NCBI GenBank assembly: GCA_023213395.1
Contig: CM041465.1
Location: forward strand, 17,484,001 to 17,548,000
Reading direction: 5' to 3'
DNA: 64,000 bases
Source of the DNA: Cycas panzhihuaensis
Lineage: Eukaryota > Cycadophyta
Shown: positions 11,701 to 23,229 of the stretch, piece after piece
How positions within the stretch are numbered: the stretch's first letter is position 1
Layout of the letters: the number at the start of each line of letters is the position of its first letter
Program-made: the position numbers and the translations under genes
The notes under the pieces: model-generated
Told to the model about the DNA's origin: nothing
The model's database searches: none
Seen by the model: only the letters and a program-made list of their open reading frames with translations

Positions 11701-12500
11701 CTTCTTCTCAAACTCGTTCCTCTTCTAGCAATCCTTCTTGAGGTGACCTATCTTATTGTAATGCCAACATCTTAGTTTACCCTTCTTACCTTTTAACTTC
11801 AATCTTGATGTATCTTTGGAAGTTTGTCCTCTCTCCATGAATCTACCCCTATTGCCATAGCTTCCAGTGTGGAAGTTTCTAAACTAGATTTCCTCTATAC
11901 TTCTTTAGTTAATAAGGCACTCACAATAGAGTCATAGTCTCGCTAATCAGTAGTACTAAAGCTAATGGAGGTGACAATGTTATCCTAGGACTTAGGTAAT
12001 GAACATAATAAGGTTACTACCTTGTCTTTATCCTCTAAATGTATACCAATACTAGCCAACCATGATATGAGAGTATTAAAGATATTTAAATGGTTAGGAA
12101 TTTTAGTACCTTCCTTCATGCACAATGAATATATTTGCCTCTTCAAGTAGATTTGATTAGTTATGAATTTTTTCGTGTACATGCTTTCTAACTTTTTCCA
12201 TAATCCTACTATTGATTTTTCATCTATGATGTTAAATAGAACTTCATCCACTAAGTATAAATGTATTATGCTAAGGGATCTTTTATCCATGTCCTTCCAT
12301 TCTTTATGAGTCATTCCCAATGGTTTCTTTACCTTGCATTCTAAGACATTATATAATCTCTATTGCACTAGAATATTATATCCTTTAAGCCTCCACAACT
12401 CGAAGTTATTTTCCTGTTGAACTTCTCCACCTTAAACTTTTCATTCATTACTTTTACCATTTCATATAAAATGAACCAACACCAAACCCTTCATAGACTT
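11701..12500 (-). pseudogene. C3 gag with zinc knuckle remnant
   Basis: Minus-strand frame includes MTHKEWKDMDKRSLSIIHL, LFNIIDEKSIVGLWKKLES and IYLKRQIYSLCMKEGTKIPN, homologous to C2 gag residues about 50-130 (UBN2-type copia gag). A decayed CCHC knuckle lies near 11740-11770. The start-codon region near 12460 and several internal codons are damaged. Confidence 0.82.
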
Positions 12501-12514
12501 GCTACAAAATATGA

Positions 12515-12529
12515 GTGGATCTAATACCA
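12515..12529 (-). other. C3 primer-binding site
   Basis: On the minus strand TGGTATTAGATCCAC lies two bases after the LTR end. It resembles the initiator-Met-tRNA primer site TGGTATCAGAGC seen intact in C2. Its position proves that the 12532-13157 LTR is a 5' LTR for the gag to its left. Confidence 0.85.
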
Positions 12530-12531
12530 CT

Positions 12532-13157
12532 TGTTGAGAAAACCTAGTCTAAATAACTAAAACCAACCACCAAAATCTAACTATTTTGTAATAATAACAA
12601 GGATTCAAAACTATAATAAATAAAAATTTCTAAGCCAAAGATTATTCAACATACATAAGAAAAAATACACATTACCCAATACATAGATTTTAACATGGTA
12701 AAACCCTAGCAGAGTGTTAGGGAATCATATACATAAGAAAGGTATCAATCTTTATTAGTTAAGAATGAAATATTGTATATGTAATCACCATAGAATTTTC
12801 ATAGCAGTAATAACCGATAGCCACCCACTTTCCATGCTATGAAATTCAATACAATGTGATACAATTACCCTAAATGGGTTATGAGAAAGGCACATCAATT
12901 GTAGCCATCAGATCTAAGTCTTTTTTGATGAACAACCTAGATTTTGTTTATAATTTAATATGTTTTAAGCCATAGCTTTTTATTTCAAGGGTTCCCACCC
13001 TTGAACCCGAACTTGTGGGGGGAGGGGGATGGGGGGTATTCTACAGCCCCCCCAACATCCCCCTTAAATCCCAATAAGGAAAGATTGGTAGGGAAATTGT
13101 GCCAGTAATGGTCCCAAAAATTAAAGCCTTCTCATAATTGTTGTTACATATTTAACA
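12532..13157 (-). repeat. C3 LTR shared by both halves
   Basis: A 626-bp LTR, TGTTAAATATG...TTCTCAACA on the minus strand. One end joins a PBS and gag, the other end follows an RNase H reading frame and the purine-rich AAGGTAGAGAT tract. It holds three G-runs in close series at 13017-13036. Confidence 0.88.
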
Positions 13158-15125
13158 ATCTCTACCTTGATAATAATTTTCCTTATATCTTTCTTAAACC
13201 ATTCATTATCTTTTCTGCAAGCCAAGAGAAGCCACACTCCATTTGAGCTTCTCTAATAGTATTCATTTAGTAAACATGTCTAAATAATTTTAATGAGTGT
13301 TAACCTTCTCAAGGGCTACTCCACCTACTTCAACAACCTATCCCATAAAATGATATTTGATTGCAATATATTTTGTCATGTTATAATAAGCTGGATTTTT
13401 GGCTAAGTAAATGGAACTTTGACTATCACAAAATACCTTTACCTTATCTTGTACCCTTCCAAGCCCACCCAATAGACCCTACAATAAAATTACCTCCTTA
13501 CAAGCATGTGTTACAGTAATATACTCATCTTTTGTAATGGACAAAACAATTGAACTCTAAAGTTTAGACATCTAACTAATTGGACCATTTATAAGAGTAA
13601 ATGCATAACCTGAAGTTGACCTTCTTTTATCCAAATCTCCTATAAAATCTACATCCACATATCCACAAACTAAATTACTTATACCACTACAGGTGATGCA
13701 ATAGTCACTTGTGCCTCTTAAATACTGAAGCACCCATTTCACTACCAACTAATGTACTTTACCTAGAATTACTATGTATTTGCTAATCATACTAATTACA
13801 TAGGAAATATCTAGTCTTATATATACCATAGTATACATTAAGCTTCCTACTACACTAGCATAAGGTATACGATACATAATCCTCATGGGGCTAGGTGGAT
13901 TGGTAAGATGTGGTGATTACCAAGGAGAGACCCAGGTTCAAAACTCATGAGTGTAAGTCACTTCGTAGGGAAGTAGTCAGACTAGCATCCGTTGCTATAA
14001 AGAAAGCAGTCCAACCAAAGTTTGTTGAGTGTGTGCCAACTGTACAATGGCAGTATGAACTCCAAGCGTGGCCAGTATAAAGGTAGTACAAAAACCTGGA
14101 TCCCGGGGGTCCCCCTTACTTCAGAACTTTGTACCAAGGGTGGCTAGAGGTTATCCTCTAGATATCAAAAAAAATAAAATAAAGGTACACGAAACATATA
14201 TTCTTTTTCTTCCTCAAAACTAAGACTCAAACTTGAAAAAAGCTTGAAATATGAAGCAAATGGGATACTAATAGGATTCACATTCACCATACCGAATATG
14301 TTTAGTATCTTCTCTACATATTTCTATTGTGATAACCAAATCTTACCATTCCTCTTATCTCTATGTATATCCATTCCTAAGATTTGTTTTATTGCTTTGA
14401 GATCCTTCATATAAAATATCCTAGCTAATTAAGCCTTTAACTTGTTGATTTCTACCATACTTTTGCTTTCCATAAGCATGTCATTAATATATAATACTAA
14501 AATAATGAATACACCATTATCTAAAGTTTTAAAATAAACATAATGGTCATATTCACTTCTTTTAAAATTTTGGCTCTCCATGAAGGAATCAAACTTCTTG
14601 TACCATTGCCTAGGTGATTACTTTAGGCCATATAAGGATTTCCTAATCTTACAAATAAGTCTATTCTTTCCATACTATACAAAGCCTTCTGGTTGTTCTA
14701 TATATCTCTCCTCTTCCAAATCTCGATATAGAAATGTAGTTTTAATACCTAATTGCTCCAACACTAAATCAAGTGAAGACACCATTGTTAACAAAACCTA
14801 AATAGAAACAAGCTTAATGAATGGTGAGAATATTTCATGGAAATCTATACCTATTTTTTGTGCAAAATATTTTTCCACTAATCTTGCTCTATATATATCA
14901 ACTTTCCTATCAACATCAGTTTTCCTTTTATAAAACCACTTGCAACCTACCATTTTCCTACCTTATGGAAGTTCTACTAGATCCCATAAGATATTCTTCT
15001 ATAGGATATTCATTTCTTCATATATAACCCTTATCCACTTTGCACTATGGTCATCATCTACTTCTTCTAGATAATATGTAGGTTCATCGTCATTATGAAT
15101 CAAAGTAATAGAATTGGATGGGTTG
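13158..15125 (-). pseudogene. C3 reverse transcriptase and RNase H
   Basis: Minus-strand reading starts just upstream of RT (EEVDDDHSAKWIRVI), then RLVEKYFAQKIGIDFHEIFS, KSLYGLK, YKKFDSFMESQNFKRSEY and a YIND catalytic box where YVDD is expected (second Asp changed to Asn). After the SINE it resumes with SVVGSLMYTMVYIRLDIS and the RNase H block VKVFCDSQSSIYLAKNPAY. Stops are frequent. The part upstream of RT is missing because G4 inserted at 15126. Confidence 0.85.
13879..14181 (+). mobile_element. tRNA-derived SINE
   Basis: About 300 bp with an internal RNA polymerase III promoter: box A-like GGCTAGGTGGATTGG at about 13889-13903 and box B-like GGTTCAAAACTC at 13935-13946. The 3' end is A-rich (AAAAAAATAAAATAAA). 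Flanking direct repeats of 17 bp with two mismatches (13862-13878 and 14182-14198, both containing ACATA) are typical of LINE-type integration and unlike the 5-bp duplications of the LTR elements. The C3 RT frame is interrupted exactly here. I do not recognise the family. Confidence 0.82.
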
Positions 15126-18100
15126 TGGAAGCATGCCTCTAGGGGGTCACTAAGGGTCAAGGATACCTGAGCCATCACTATAACTATAAAAGGGGCTTAA
15201 AGGTCTTTAAGAGAAGGGATAGACCACCCACAAAGGGTGTCTGTACATTGGAATATAGGTTTGGGGACCCACAAAGAGTACATAAGACCTTCCCTTTTGA
15301 TAGGCACCTTCTAGGAGCTAGGTTAGGTAAGGGAATCCTCTGTTTACTAAGTAGCCTAAGAGATAACTCTTCTATCCTAATGGTGAAAGGGAGGAGAGAA
15401 GGGCCCTCTTATAGGTAAGAGGTGAAGGAGAGAGATAGGACCTAAAAAGGTAGGAGACCATGGAACAAGTAAAGGAAGTAGTTAGTTAAGAGGTGAGAAG
15501 GGGATTTAGTATGCATGGGAATCAAATCCAAAAGGTGAGTCTATTAGCAAGTTATATTTGAGGTCACCTAAAGGGTATGCCTTTAGGGTTTGAGCTAAGT
15601 ATGAGGGTTGCTCAACTATGTTAAGAGTTTAGATGGTGCCTTTTGTCTCAATTATAGGATGAAATGGTGTAAGGGTCTAAAATATTGATCCTAAAAGAAT
15701 GTAGTCCAATAATAACACACACACTCTCTCTCTCCTATCCTTGCTCCCTTTTCCTTTATTGAAAGAAGATCGATCTAAGGAAAAAAAAGGGGTGTAAGGG
15801 AGAAAGAACACAAGTGTTCTATGCAATCTTCCTTAGAAATACAAGAAAGAAGAGTAATGTTCCTAACCAAATCATGCTTTCATAAGTCTATTCGTATACT
15901 TGTGCAAGCATGCGAAATGCAAAGGGGGTGTGGTAAGGAGAGGGGAGTCCTTTGGTTTCTTTCCTAAGAAGAAGGAAAGGAATATACTTATTTGGATTAT
16001 CTTCTTATATTCATGCAAACTAAGAAAGAAGAGCAAGATCTTTGTGTGTTTATACAAGATGAAGATGTAAACATGAGAATGTTCCTTTTATATTTCCTTT
16101 TTGTGAATGCAAATATGCAAGTAGAAATAGAAGCAAGTTTCTTTTAGGGAAGAAAGGGGAGGATTGAAGAAGGAAGGGAGATAGTAGGGTTAGAGAGAGT
16201 ACACCAGAAAGTAAGTAAGTTGGTGAAGCACTACTCTCTCATTCTCGCATTCTCTTTGCCCATTCCCTCATGCTCTAAATTATGGTGGATATTATGGATG
16301 AAGTTGTAAGTGGGGCTCCATTACCTTCCCCAAGTCTGTTATGAAAAGACAAGAAACTTAAAAGGAAGATTCAAGGGAACATAAATACAAAATGATGAAT
16401 GTACCTCTTGGTTTTCATTGTGATCTTACTTATTTTAAAAGAGTTGTATTTCTCATATAAACGAAACCCTTCAATAATAAATAGATGCATGCATATACAT
16501 ATATGTATTAATGTGTGTGTGTGACTTACCAAGTTGAAGGTAAAGTTTGCTTTATATCTTAAAAGAAAGAAATATGATGATATATAATTTCCCCTATGTA
16601 CAATGACATTTCATAAAGCTTTTTAGGGAAAAGAGGGGGGTTTGAGAGTCAAGAAGAGGGTAGCCTCAAAATTGCTAGATCCCTTAAGTGGACCACCTCC
16701 TATGTGCTTGGATACTGCATGAGTAGCTTAGATGGAGATCAAAAGCTTCGAGCAACCTAAAACCAAAATAACTTACAAGAAGTACCAAATGATACAAAAG
16801 TTGCAAAAGTCATAAATGTTCTCAAAGTTGTAAATGCTGTAACTTTTACGAAATATATAAAGAAAATATAAATATTATAAAAAGGGGAAGTATATGGTGG
16901 AGATTGTATAAAATAGTATATGTATGGGCTAAGTGCAAGCATTGCATATGCTACAAATGCTATAATCAAGAGTGAGAACCTCTCCCAAGGGGATTTCCTA
17001 GCTTGTAGAGCAACTACGATGTAGGAAACTTCTAGAAGTAGGGGGCTGCCATGGAGGATATGGCCTTAGGAGTCAGAACTTTGGCCATTTGCTCCTCTTC
17101 TCCTTCTATAGAGTATCCAAAATCCCATCTAGCTATTAGCTAAGGAGGACACAAGGGATTTGAAGGTATAAAACAATAAGGAGAGGAAGGGTTTGCCTTC
17201 CTTTCACCACTAAAGAGAAATAAAGTATGTGTTAAAACATACAATAAATAATGCTACTAAATAAAACAAACTTGTTAGAGGAGAAAATAGTAGAAACATA
17301 CATATTTTTAGTCACAAAATTGAGGCAAAATGAGTGTTACCTCATGAACCATGCATGGAGAGCTGGGGATCCTATTTGTTGGGTGAAGAAAGGACTCTTT
17401 AGAAGGGAGAAAGAGAGAGACTTGAAGCTTTGGAATCCTATTCTTACTGCTAGATTGAGCATAAGAGAGGAAGAACTTGCTAAGAAAGGTCTGGTTCAGA
17501 CTTGTGTATTAGGGTTTTTACCTTTTCAAAAGAGAAGTATGAGAAGAAGGATGAGAACAGTAGAAGAGAGGTATTTTTTCTTTTGTTGGAGAGACAAGAG
17601 AGACAAAATAAACTCAAATTTAGTTTTTTATGTCCCAATTAGAGTTTTCAAGCAATTAGGGTTCATTCTGGGTGGGAAGACATGCTCTTCCATATGTCAG
17701 TTTTACAATAAATGTGAAATTGGTCATTGCCTAACTGCGACAACTAATGGACTATCACCCTACGATAAACTTCATGGTACCCTGATTATTAATGCAGTAT
17801 TGTAAATATTATTGGTATGAGCTAAATATAGAAAAAAATAAAAAAGAGTTGAAGAGATCCCTAAAATATGACTCCCAAGATGTAATGATAAGGTTTGTTG
17901 GGTTGGTAATGGTTTTAAAAGACCTCTAGGAAATAATGGGGTCTCCCAAATATACAAAAAGGTTCATAATAGGCCCTAATGAGAGACGTAAAAATATACA
18001 AAAGTATAATTGAGCTAAAATGATACCTTAGAGATCATGTATGATGCTAAACATGAGAAAAAGATGGCCTACAAGGGCTCAAAAGTACTTAAGAGTTCTT

Positions 18101-18339
18101 GGAAGGTGTCACAAGGAGTTGTGTAGTGCTATAAGACCATGGTCCTTAGTCATCATAGGTTAGATCATAGTCATAAGCACAAACTAGGCATCAAAACTAC
18201 TTGTGTAACAATTTCACACTAAATATAACCATAAAGCATCTTACCATGTCATGAAATAAATGAGGAAAAGGGGTAGAGATGTATACCTATGCCTACCTAA
18301 AAGGTGCTATCCATGTCCATTCTTGGTAGCTAGGAAACA
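15126..18339 (-). repeat. G4 3' LTR (about 3.2 kb)
   Basis: In plus coordinates it starts TGGAAGCATGCC and ends GGAAACA, 3214 bp, matching G1's LTR in inverse orientation, the partial 5' LTR at 35025-36865 and G0. A 184-codon plus-strand frame at 17251-17805 has no open counterpart in the sister LTRs and is not called as a gene. Confidence 0.9.
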
Positions 18340-18352
18340 CTACCCCCTTGGT
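18340..18352 (-). other. G4 polypurine tract
   Basis: On the minus strand CAAGGGGGTAG abuts the LTR start. It has the same sequence and position as in G1. Confidence 0.75.
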
Positions 18353-18849
18353 AGTAGAGCCTCGTCACTCAGTAGCATTCAGTAATGGGAAATACTATTA
18401 ACACAAAAGAGTTAGTATCATCTACTAATACAAGTATGTTTTCATCCAAGGGAAGTGGTGAATATTGTGGTAGATCATATGGACAAGGAAAGAAATGGAG
18501 CAACGTGGGGGCTTCCCATATGTCACCCAAGGGTGTAGTATGGAAGAATGAGAGGATGGAGGGATTGCCCCCATTACCCCTGTGTATAATAAGAGTGTTA
18601 TATAAGGTTGTGACCACGATTAGTAAGCAGACATGAGCAAAAGATCTGTACATATGGAGAGTCAATATGTAAGAAAGTTGTGCCACGAATGGTATGAAGA
18701 TAGGGTAAAGAATAAAACTTAGTGGTCATCATAGTTTAACCTCATTAATGGCTTGCTTTCGAAGGTGTGAGGGTAGTCACAAATGAGAAGGAAGTATGAT
18801 CTAAAAGTCTAAGTGGTTAGCCAACCTATTTGGTTACCTAGGAGGGATT
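18353..18849 (-). other. G4 spacer between extra RNase H and 3' LTR
   Basis: Collinear with G1 6106-6631. No conserved reading frame is seen apart from the short C-terminal extension of the RNase H. Confidence 0.5.
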
Positions 18850-19260
18850 ATCCAAGAGAGGGAGATAATGCTTGAGGATGTGACAGATAAGGCCATCTAC
18901 CTCAATGTTCAGATCTCAGGGGATGTGTTGAACATTCATGGAGGTAAAGAGAGATAATAGAGACCTAGCAGTCGATGAAAGAGCTCTCAATCATGGGAAA
19001 CACAACTGATAGACCTAGGATAGTTATGACACAATAATCTAGGCATCATAATAGAGGGTGATAGGACCGTGGTGAATGTAGGGTGCATCAATAAGGGCTT
19101 TAATAACAACTGTGTATTCAACCTCATTATTCATAGCCTCAAATAAGTAGATTCTAGAATATATGTAGTTGTTTTCAGAGGGATTATAGAGGATCTATAT
19201 GGATATAGACGATCTAGGGTTGTTGTGACTTCCTCCATTAGTGAAGATAAGCAACACCAT
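18850..19260 (-). pseudogene. G4 extra RNase H (RnhA-type) remnant
   Basis: From the minus-strand ATG at 19260 the frame reads MVLLIFTNGGSHNNPRSS, then EAMNNEVEYTVVIKAL, a YYDA block and HIP(stop)DLNIEVDGLICHIL. These match G3's DGGS, NNE, DSQ and NAEAD motifs in order. The first catalytic Asp is Asn (GAT to AAT), so this copy could not cleave even if translated. At least five in-frame stops are present. Position and orientation are as in G1 and G3. Confidence 0.78.
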
Positions 19261-20500
19261 GGCAAGAAAATAGGGTTTAGATCAAATCACAAAAGGAATG
19301 ATGATGGTAGTGTCAATATATATGAAGGGCAACAATGGGGCTACAACAACTTAGAATGGATATAAATATTAGTTGTAAGAGGATAGGAGATCCTTGGAGG
19401 TAGGCTACCAAGCTTGAGGAAGGCTTGCCCAGTAGAAGAGTGAGAAAAGGTTAGTAAATATGCCCTTTTAGCACCCTTGGGGGGTCATGGAAGGGCCAAC
19501 AAAGGCCTAGAAAGGAGGAGGAACTCTCCTTAAGAGATGGCAAAAATGGATCTAGGACACTAAAACGAACCAAAAGAGTATAAACATATGCATGTTTTGG
19601 AGCAGTATAGAAAATGAGATGGAAGGACCTCCCAAGAGCTAGAGAGGCTTGTCATAAAAATATCAAAAGGAGGTAAAAAGGAAGATGTATGAGAAAAATA
19701 GAGGTTAGACCCTAAAGGCAAAGGAGATGAGGAGAACAAACCAATCCCAAGGGTTGTCATGTTAAGGAAAATAGAGATGGCGCTCTGGGAGGCTCTACAA
19801 ATAAAAAGGGGTGAAGGGGAAAAAATAGGTTTCATTTTCATGGGCTCCATGAGAGATTTAGAGCCCTTCCTTTTGAGTAGCAAGGCTATGTCACCCTACA
19901 AGAGCATGCATCATGAGATCTAACCATTGGATCAGAGCAAGAGGAGAGATATTAGGATCAAAGTGACGAGGTGGTAGTTATCAAATTGTGTCTAGTGAGT
20001 GGATCATACCCTAGTTTTTCCATTTCATCATTTTAATTTAATATTATTTTCTACAATTTTTGGGCCCCATAAGGGCCACAGGGACCTCCTAAAGCTCATT
20101 AGAGGCATAAGAGGGGGAGGACCATGACATTAGGCAACCCTGGTCCCAGTGGACCAAGCTAGGTTTATTTAAGATAATTTTTTTAGATTCTTAGGGCCAC
20201 CCCCCACCCTTTTAAGGGGGGGTACCCATAGCCCTTTAGAATTTATCATGGTATCATGAAGTTTGTAGCAGGGGCTACTAAGGGAACAAAATTTCTCAGT
20301 GGGGCCCACATCAATATCTATGGTACCATAGATATTAATGCAAGGTAAATACCAACTAGGGGAAAAAGGAGAATACTAACTTAGCTAGATGGATTTTCTC
20401 TATTTAAGGGAGCTCTAGCCATCTCAAGGGAGGGGTGATATATAGTAGTGAGGTGTAGATGATTTTCTAACTGATATCTTGGTGTTTAAAGGTTGTTCTT
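19261..20500 (-). other. G4 spacer between antisense gene and extra RNase H
   Basis: Holds a perfect palindrome (20313-20336), an ACAAATAAAAAGG stretch at about 19797 aligned with the TATA-like box of G3, and short C and G runs near 20200-20225. No frame is conserved. Confidence 0.5.
20313..20336. promoter_or_regulatory. 24-bp perfect palindrome centred on GGTACC
   Basis: The two 12-base arms (AATATCTATGGT and its complement) are exactly complementary. The homologous places in G1 (about 4636-4665) and G3 (52160-52183) also form inverted repeats around a GTACC core, although the arm sequences differ. The role is unknown; it lies 165 bp upstream of the antisense gene's ATG. Confidence 0.6.
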
Positions 20501-22400
20501 ATGGTTGACAACAACAAGAACATAGGGATGGCAATGATAAGTTTCATAAAGATGATGACGAGGCATGAGAGGATGACTCTATGATACTATAGGCTCTTGA
20601 AGGCGATCAGGACCCTACAATATGCATTAGACTAGTGGCTGTTAAAGGATGTAGTGTCCCATTGGGATAGGCAGAGGTACGTGTTCTATCTCCCACAGGT
20701 GGGGGATGTCTCCATTACACCAAGAGACATCAAGAGGATGTTGGGGGTGCTAGTTGGGGGCATGCTAGCTTCTTTGGGAACTTTACCTAGTACTAACACT
20801 GCTCACAAGGAGGCAACAAGGTTCTTTATAGGGAGGAGCCAATAGGATCATCAAGGTATGTCAGTACAGGCTATGGTAATTTCTAGAATTCCTCATATGA
20901 GAAAACTCATCACACTAGGTATTCTATTCTAGATATCTTAGAAATAGAACCACAGAGACATTCCCAGAGGATGGAGGTGACTATCAGGAGGTGTGAGGTT
21001 GGGGAGAGGTTTGACTGGGCTACTTTGATAGTAGTTAGCCTAGTGTCTTAGCTAGACCATATTCAAGTAGTAGGGAGAGGAGGATTTTCATACTATGCAC
21101 TACTCTAGTGCTAGTTCTTTGATCACTTCAGAGTGGTCACACCATTAGGAGGGCCTCATCCCATATCAACCAGGGCCTCGATGGTATACATATAGTAGAC
21201 CAAGTTCAAGGTTATTAAGGACTAGTCCATATGAGGTAATCTATGGTGGCTACATGACTAGATCTCCTTACCTTGACAAACTATAAATTAGATCCATACC
21301 AAGCAATCCACTAGAAGAGTGATGGCAAGGGAGGAGATATGGGAGATGAGCTTGACGAGAGCAGAGATGATGATGGTGGTGATGGCAGAGATGGAGGAGG
21401 GTCATATAGGGTAGTAGAAGGTGAGGCAGGACTATCAACATTGACAAGAGGAGAGAGAACACCACTAGGACCAATACGCAAAGAGGGAGTTGCAGGTAGA
21501 TTCCTAGTAGCCATTATGGCCATGGTGGTAATAGCAAAGATGGTGGTAGCTACCGCAAATCAAGGGATCCTAGGAGAGGAGGGATTGGAGGGATGAGACA
21601 CTGCGATAACCCATGTGGTAGGTGAGGAGATAATGTTGGGGGTCCAAGAGGTAGAGGTAGTGTGAGAGGAAGTTGTAGTGGAGTAGGAGATCATGTAGGC
21701 AGAGGAGCTAGTCATCCCAAGAGGTGAGACTCTACCTTAACTCCAACTTCTGTTTGATCATTCACTACTTCCCTAAATGATTATATTTATATCTCGTTAC
21801 TTTTATACACACTCTAGACTAACATATGATATATATGGTTTGGTAGAAGGTGCTAAGATGGAAAGGCTATTGGAGGCAATAGTTTGAGAGCTATTTCTCA
21901 AGGTTTATGGGGAGGGACAACCTCCTATTCTAGTGAGTGAGGAGGCCCGATCAATGGGGCCACATATAATGACATTTTCCCCTTTGATCCATGTCAGAGA
22001 CATATGGGTGGCAGAGTCCTAGAAGCTCTACACTAGGGTGAGCTAGCTATAAGGTGCTCAAGATGGTTTATAAGAAGAGAGGGATAATTGGTGGTAGAGA
22101 GGTATGCTCTATAGGGTCAAGTATAAGGACTAGAGGCCTAACTAGGAGGAGTAGAGGTAACACTATGAGTCAGATCCAGGTCTCCTTATTATAGGAGAGA
22201 CTCTGAAGAGCTGAGAGGAATATGGATCACCTCCAAACTAGGTACAACCAGTTAGTCAACCAAATAGTTATCAAGTCATCATGTAGTAGGACTCACATGA
22301 TGACATTGACCCGGTAGAGTCCTAGAGATGAGAAGAGTAAGGTGAGAACCTCTTAGAGACACTCAAGGAGCCTAGGGAGGATGTGGTCCCCTAGCGAGGG
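20501..22400 (+). pseudogene. G4 antisense PMD-like/coiled-coil gene
   Basis: Antisense to G4. From ATG 20501 the frame starts MVDNNKNIGMAMISFIKMM and, through stops, reads SHWDRQRYVFYLPQ, DVSITPRDIKRMLGVLVGG and ATRFFIGRSQ (20654-20845). This arrangement is typical of the plant mobile domain. Exon 1 continues with a low-complexity acidic and Ser/Thr/Gly tail to 21723; an intron follows (21724-21846). Exon 2 starts near 21847 with MERLLEAIV(stop)ELFLKVYGEGQ and a charged coiled-coil-like segment. G1 and G3 hold homologues. It is the most complete PMD region of the three, but it has about ten stops. The family assignment is by motif only. Confidence 0.65.
21724..21846 (+). other. Intron in G4 antisense gene
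   Basis: Donor AGAG/GTGAGACT, branch-like CTAAC at 21819-21823 (24 bases before the 3' end) and acceptor TTGGTAG (other copies: TTGGCAG in G3, TTGGTAG in G1). The intervening 123 bp is T-rich. The splice signals are only on the strand antisense to the retroelement. Confidence 0.6.
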
Positions 22401-23229
22401 ATTAGGTGGATGAGGGATGTCACCTCTTTAGGATATAACATACAGGAGACATGCATATTATGTATTTTAATAGGAAAGCCTTGGACCTCCAAGGAGTTTC
22501 ACGACATGTAGATATATGATTGTACTGCTCCCTGTAAGGATTTTATCTTCCTAGGGTGTATTGCCTAGATGATGTACCATATGATTATGATATACCATAT
22601 GATTTTATACATATAGAGATAGGGGGGTTGTTGGCATCCCATTTTGATGTATGGTGATGATGTTATTATGTGTCCATGATACTATTATTTTGTTTATTAT
22701 GTAGCATGTTTATTTACATGATGCATAGAGAGATGAGCATATGCATATGGATATGGGTGCATGGATGCATAAGGGGTTATGCATTTACATAGCTTTTTAT
22801 TCGATTGCTATGTCATGTTCTTATTGGATTATATATAGATGACACTTGTGCTTCCTTTCATGCAATTCTACACTCACATTAGGCACACATGTTCACTATG
22901 TATGTCGATCATGGTTACGTATGGGACTAAGGAGAGCACCATGCACATTCCTTGGAAGAAGCATAATAGATATGCAAAAGAAGCATTAACTAAGGGTACA
23001 GATACCCAAGTAAAAAGGCCCTAGTTAGGAGGTGACTTCATTCTTAGAAGTGGAGGAGATTTGCTTACCCAACTAGGAAAATAGATCGAGAGGGAGACAC
23101 AAGATGCAATACCAATGACAAAGTACAAAGGATGGAAAGCCACTCTAAACAATCATCACACTTGTGACTAAGAGAAGCAATGATATGCTTGGAGTGGTAG
23201 TTTAGGCTCATTTTAGAGTGAGAGAGGGG
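22401..23229 (-). other. G4 spacer between integrase and antisense gene
   Basis: AT-rich, collinear with G1 1563-2499 without S1 and with G3 53641-54301. Contains ATG-rich repeats near 22730-22770. No conserved coding frame. Confidence 0.5.

Larger units (their letters stand above)
9851..15125 (-). mobile_element. C3: old copia array, RT-RH / LTR / gag-INT order
   Basis: On the minus strand this reads RT and RNase H (15125 to 13158), one LTR (13157 to 12532), PBS, gag and integrase (12530 to 9851). A normal element cannot give RT-RH before and gag-INT after the same LTR, so this is two tandem copies sharing an LTR or a circularly permuted insertion. Both ends are cut by gypsy insertions (G1 at 9850, G4 at 15126). 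Inside are solo LTR S2 and a SINE. It is the most diverged copia copy in the window and the host of everything else visible. Confidence 0.8.

Noticed and set aside
13889-13946. Possible functional tRNA gene
   Set aside because: Box A and B are tRNA-like but no cloverleaf arms close around them, and tail and target repeats show it is a SINE.
17251-17805. 184-codon plus-strand open frame
   Set aside because: It lies within the G4 3' LTR on the strand opposite to the element, has no familiar motif, and the sister LTRs (G0 at 470-1020, G1) are not open at the same place.
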